From: Eopsaltria australis | Taxonomy: Eukaryota > Chordata > Aves > Passeriformes > Petroicidae | NCBI GenBank assembly: GCA_034509425.1 | Contig: JAVTVJ010000130.1 | Coordinates: 1,977,501-2,041,500, forward strand | Reading direction: 5' to 3' | Length of the DNA stretch: 64,000 nucleotides | Shown: piece after piece, positions 62,969 through 64,000 of the stretch | Position numbering within the stretch: the first letter of the stretch is position 1 | Layout of the letters: each line of letters starts with the position of its first letter | Notes under the pieces: generated by a model | Database searches by the model: none | Seen by the model: the letters and a program-made list of their open reading frames with translations, nothing else | What the model was told of the DNA's origin: nothing | Translations under genes and position numbers: made by a program

Positions 62969-64000
62969 AAGCCCGAGAAATTCATAAATAGCTCTGTATG
63001 GCCAGCATGTGAAACAGGCCAGTCCTCACCATGCTACTTAATAAATCAGAGGTCCATCAGTTATGGGACAAGCGATGGTGTTTGAACACCCATGGCCAAA
63101 GGGCTCTGTTCTCCCTTGGTGTAACCCTTGGTGCTATTTGTAGGAGCACAAGGCTGTCCCCACGCCTGTGCCACTCTGTGCCTTTGTTCACCCCCATGCC
63201 TGGGACAGCTGCTCCTGGCAGACCCTGGGGCTCAGCCACCCCCTCCTGCCCCTGCCCCGGGGCACACAGAGGCTGCAGAGAAGAGGAAGGAGCGCGTGTC
63301 CAGCGCCCAGCGAGCGCTTCCAAAGGAGCAGAGCCGCTGCAGCAGAGACAGTGCTTTAGAGCCCAGCAAAGGCCTCATGTGGGAGGGGAGGGCTGGCAGA
63401 CAGCATTGTGTGAGCTGCACGGGCCACATTCATGGAAACAAGGAAAGAGAGGCAAGAGACCCCTCCAGAGCCAGCAGAGCCGTCTGTTCATTTCCCTGTT
63501 TGTTCGCTCTTTCAGACTTAAACGCTTGAGCAGATTTACACAAGTAAGTGCACTCAAGAAGTGGGCAAACTGAATATGAACACAAGGCCAACTGGCTGCA
63601 GTGTCCAAGAAACAGAAAATGGTATTAATCCCCTGAATTGGAGACCAAAGTGCCGCCCGTGCCCCATGGAGCTTCCCAGTGGGGTCCCCTCCCATCCTTC
63701 TGCGGGGCTGCACAGTGGGGCGGCTGTGGGGCACAGCAGTGGGGGGCTGGCTGAGATACCCACCAGGTCTGCCTCCCCTGCCCAAAACTGCCCTTCCATA
63801 TGCAAGGGATGGGCAGCTGCTGGCACAAGCCTAAGGCAATTAGTACAGAAGGAAAATAAGGCACTGGGAAGTACTTAAAGCACTTGAAAGTTTACCAAAA
63901 TAGCACTCCCCAAATACAAAAACTCTGAGTTACCACAAAAAGTGCCTCTTCTAAATCCAGCAGTCAAAAGCCATCCCTCTGGGATTGCTGCTGCTCAGGG
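62969..64000. other. GC- and CpG-richer end, no defended gene
   Basis: GC rises from about 63080 onward. Six CpG fall within 63293-63336 and a group of G-runs lies at 63681-63746. Open frames overlap on both strands (63031-63573 plus, 180 codons; 63375-63785 minus, 136 codons), as expected where stops are rare. The plus frame is rich in Pro, Arg, Gln and Ser with no recognisable domain. This could be the edge of a regulatory region or first exon lying beyond the window, but nothing proves that. Confidence 0.5.
63681..63746 (+). other. Cluster of five G-runs, possible long-loop G-quadruplex
   Basis: G-runs of at least four lie at 63681-63684, 63704-63707, 63717-63720, 63728-63731 and 63741-63746. 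The last four are separated by loops of 9, 7 and 9 bases. These loops exceed the strict 7-base limit, so this is a relaxed rather than canonical quadruplex candidate. Confidence 0.6.

Noticed and set aside
63031..63573. 180-codon plus-strand frame
   Set aside because: It lies in GC-rich DNA where frames on both strands are open. The sequence is rich in Pro, Arg and Gln without a recognisable domain.
1..64000. CRISPR arrays, operons, prophage or other prokaryotic systems
   Set aside because: No regularly spaced repeats and no dense coding. The CR1 LINEs and retroviral LTR identify vertebrate nuclear DNA.

Overview
This 64 kb window looks like non-coding DNA from a bird nuclear genome. The evidence is the repeat content. 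Three fragments (about 12047-12423, 21275-21599 and 32795-32958) carry the conserved 3' end of the CR1 LINE, the dominant retrotransposon of birds, and all three lie in the + orientation. A 280-bp solo LTR of an endogenous retrovirus sits at 62685-62964, with near-perfect inverted ends and a 4-bp target duplication. Two short stretches (about 2700-2795 and 58325-58422) resemble the ancient MIR SINE. Base composition is moderately AT-rich, CpG is generally scarce, and homopolymer and A-rich tracts are common. No family seen here fixes the species.

I found no protein-coding gene, tRNA, rRNA or recognisable small RNA that I can defend. Open frames on both strands are short (the longest is about 186 codons) and resemble no family I know. 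They have the lengths expected by chance or come from low-complexity DNA. A few stretches have splice-like borders (for example 4622-4670 + and 53087-53126 -) but nothing confirms them as exons. The window is best read as intergenic DNA or the inside of one or more large introns; sequence alone does not decide which.

Layout: 1-12 kb is unique DNA with one AT-rich block, a probable MIR and two local CpG clusters (6.7 and 9.85 kb). 12-21 kb begins with an internally deleted CR1 next to a 178-codon minus-strand open frame, then holds unique DNA with A-rich tracts. 21-33 kb has the second and third CR1 copies, a cluster of three perfect hairpins at 25372-25559 and a canonical G-quadruplex motif at 31040-31060. 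33-58 kb is unique DNA with scattered hairpins, short tandem duplications and a small GC-rich, CAG-rich patch near 39.9 kb. 58-64 kb has the probable MIR, an A-rich tract, the solo LTR, and a GC- and CpG-richer end with a cluster of G-runs.

No genes can be shown to work together here. The most unusual structural feature is the hairpin cluster at 25.4-25.6 kb; the best-defined mobile element is the solo LTR.
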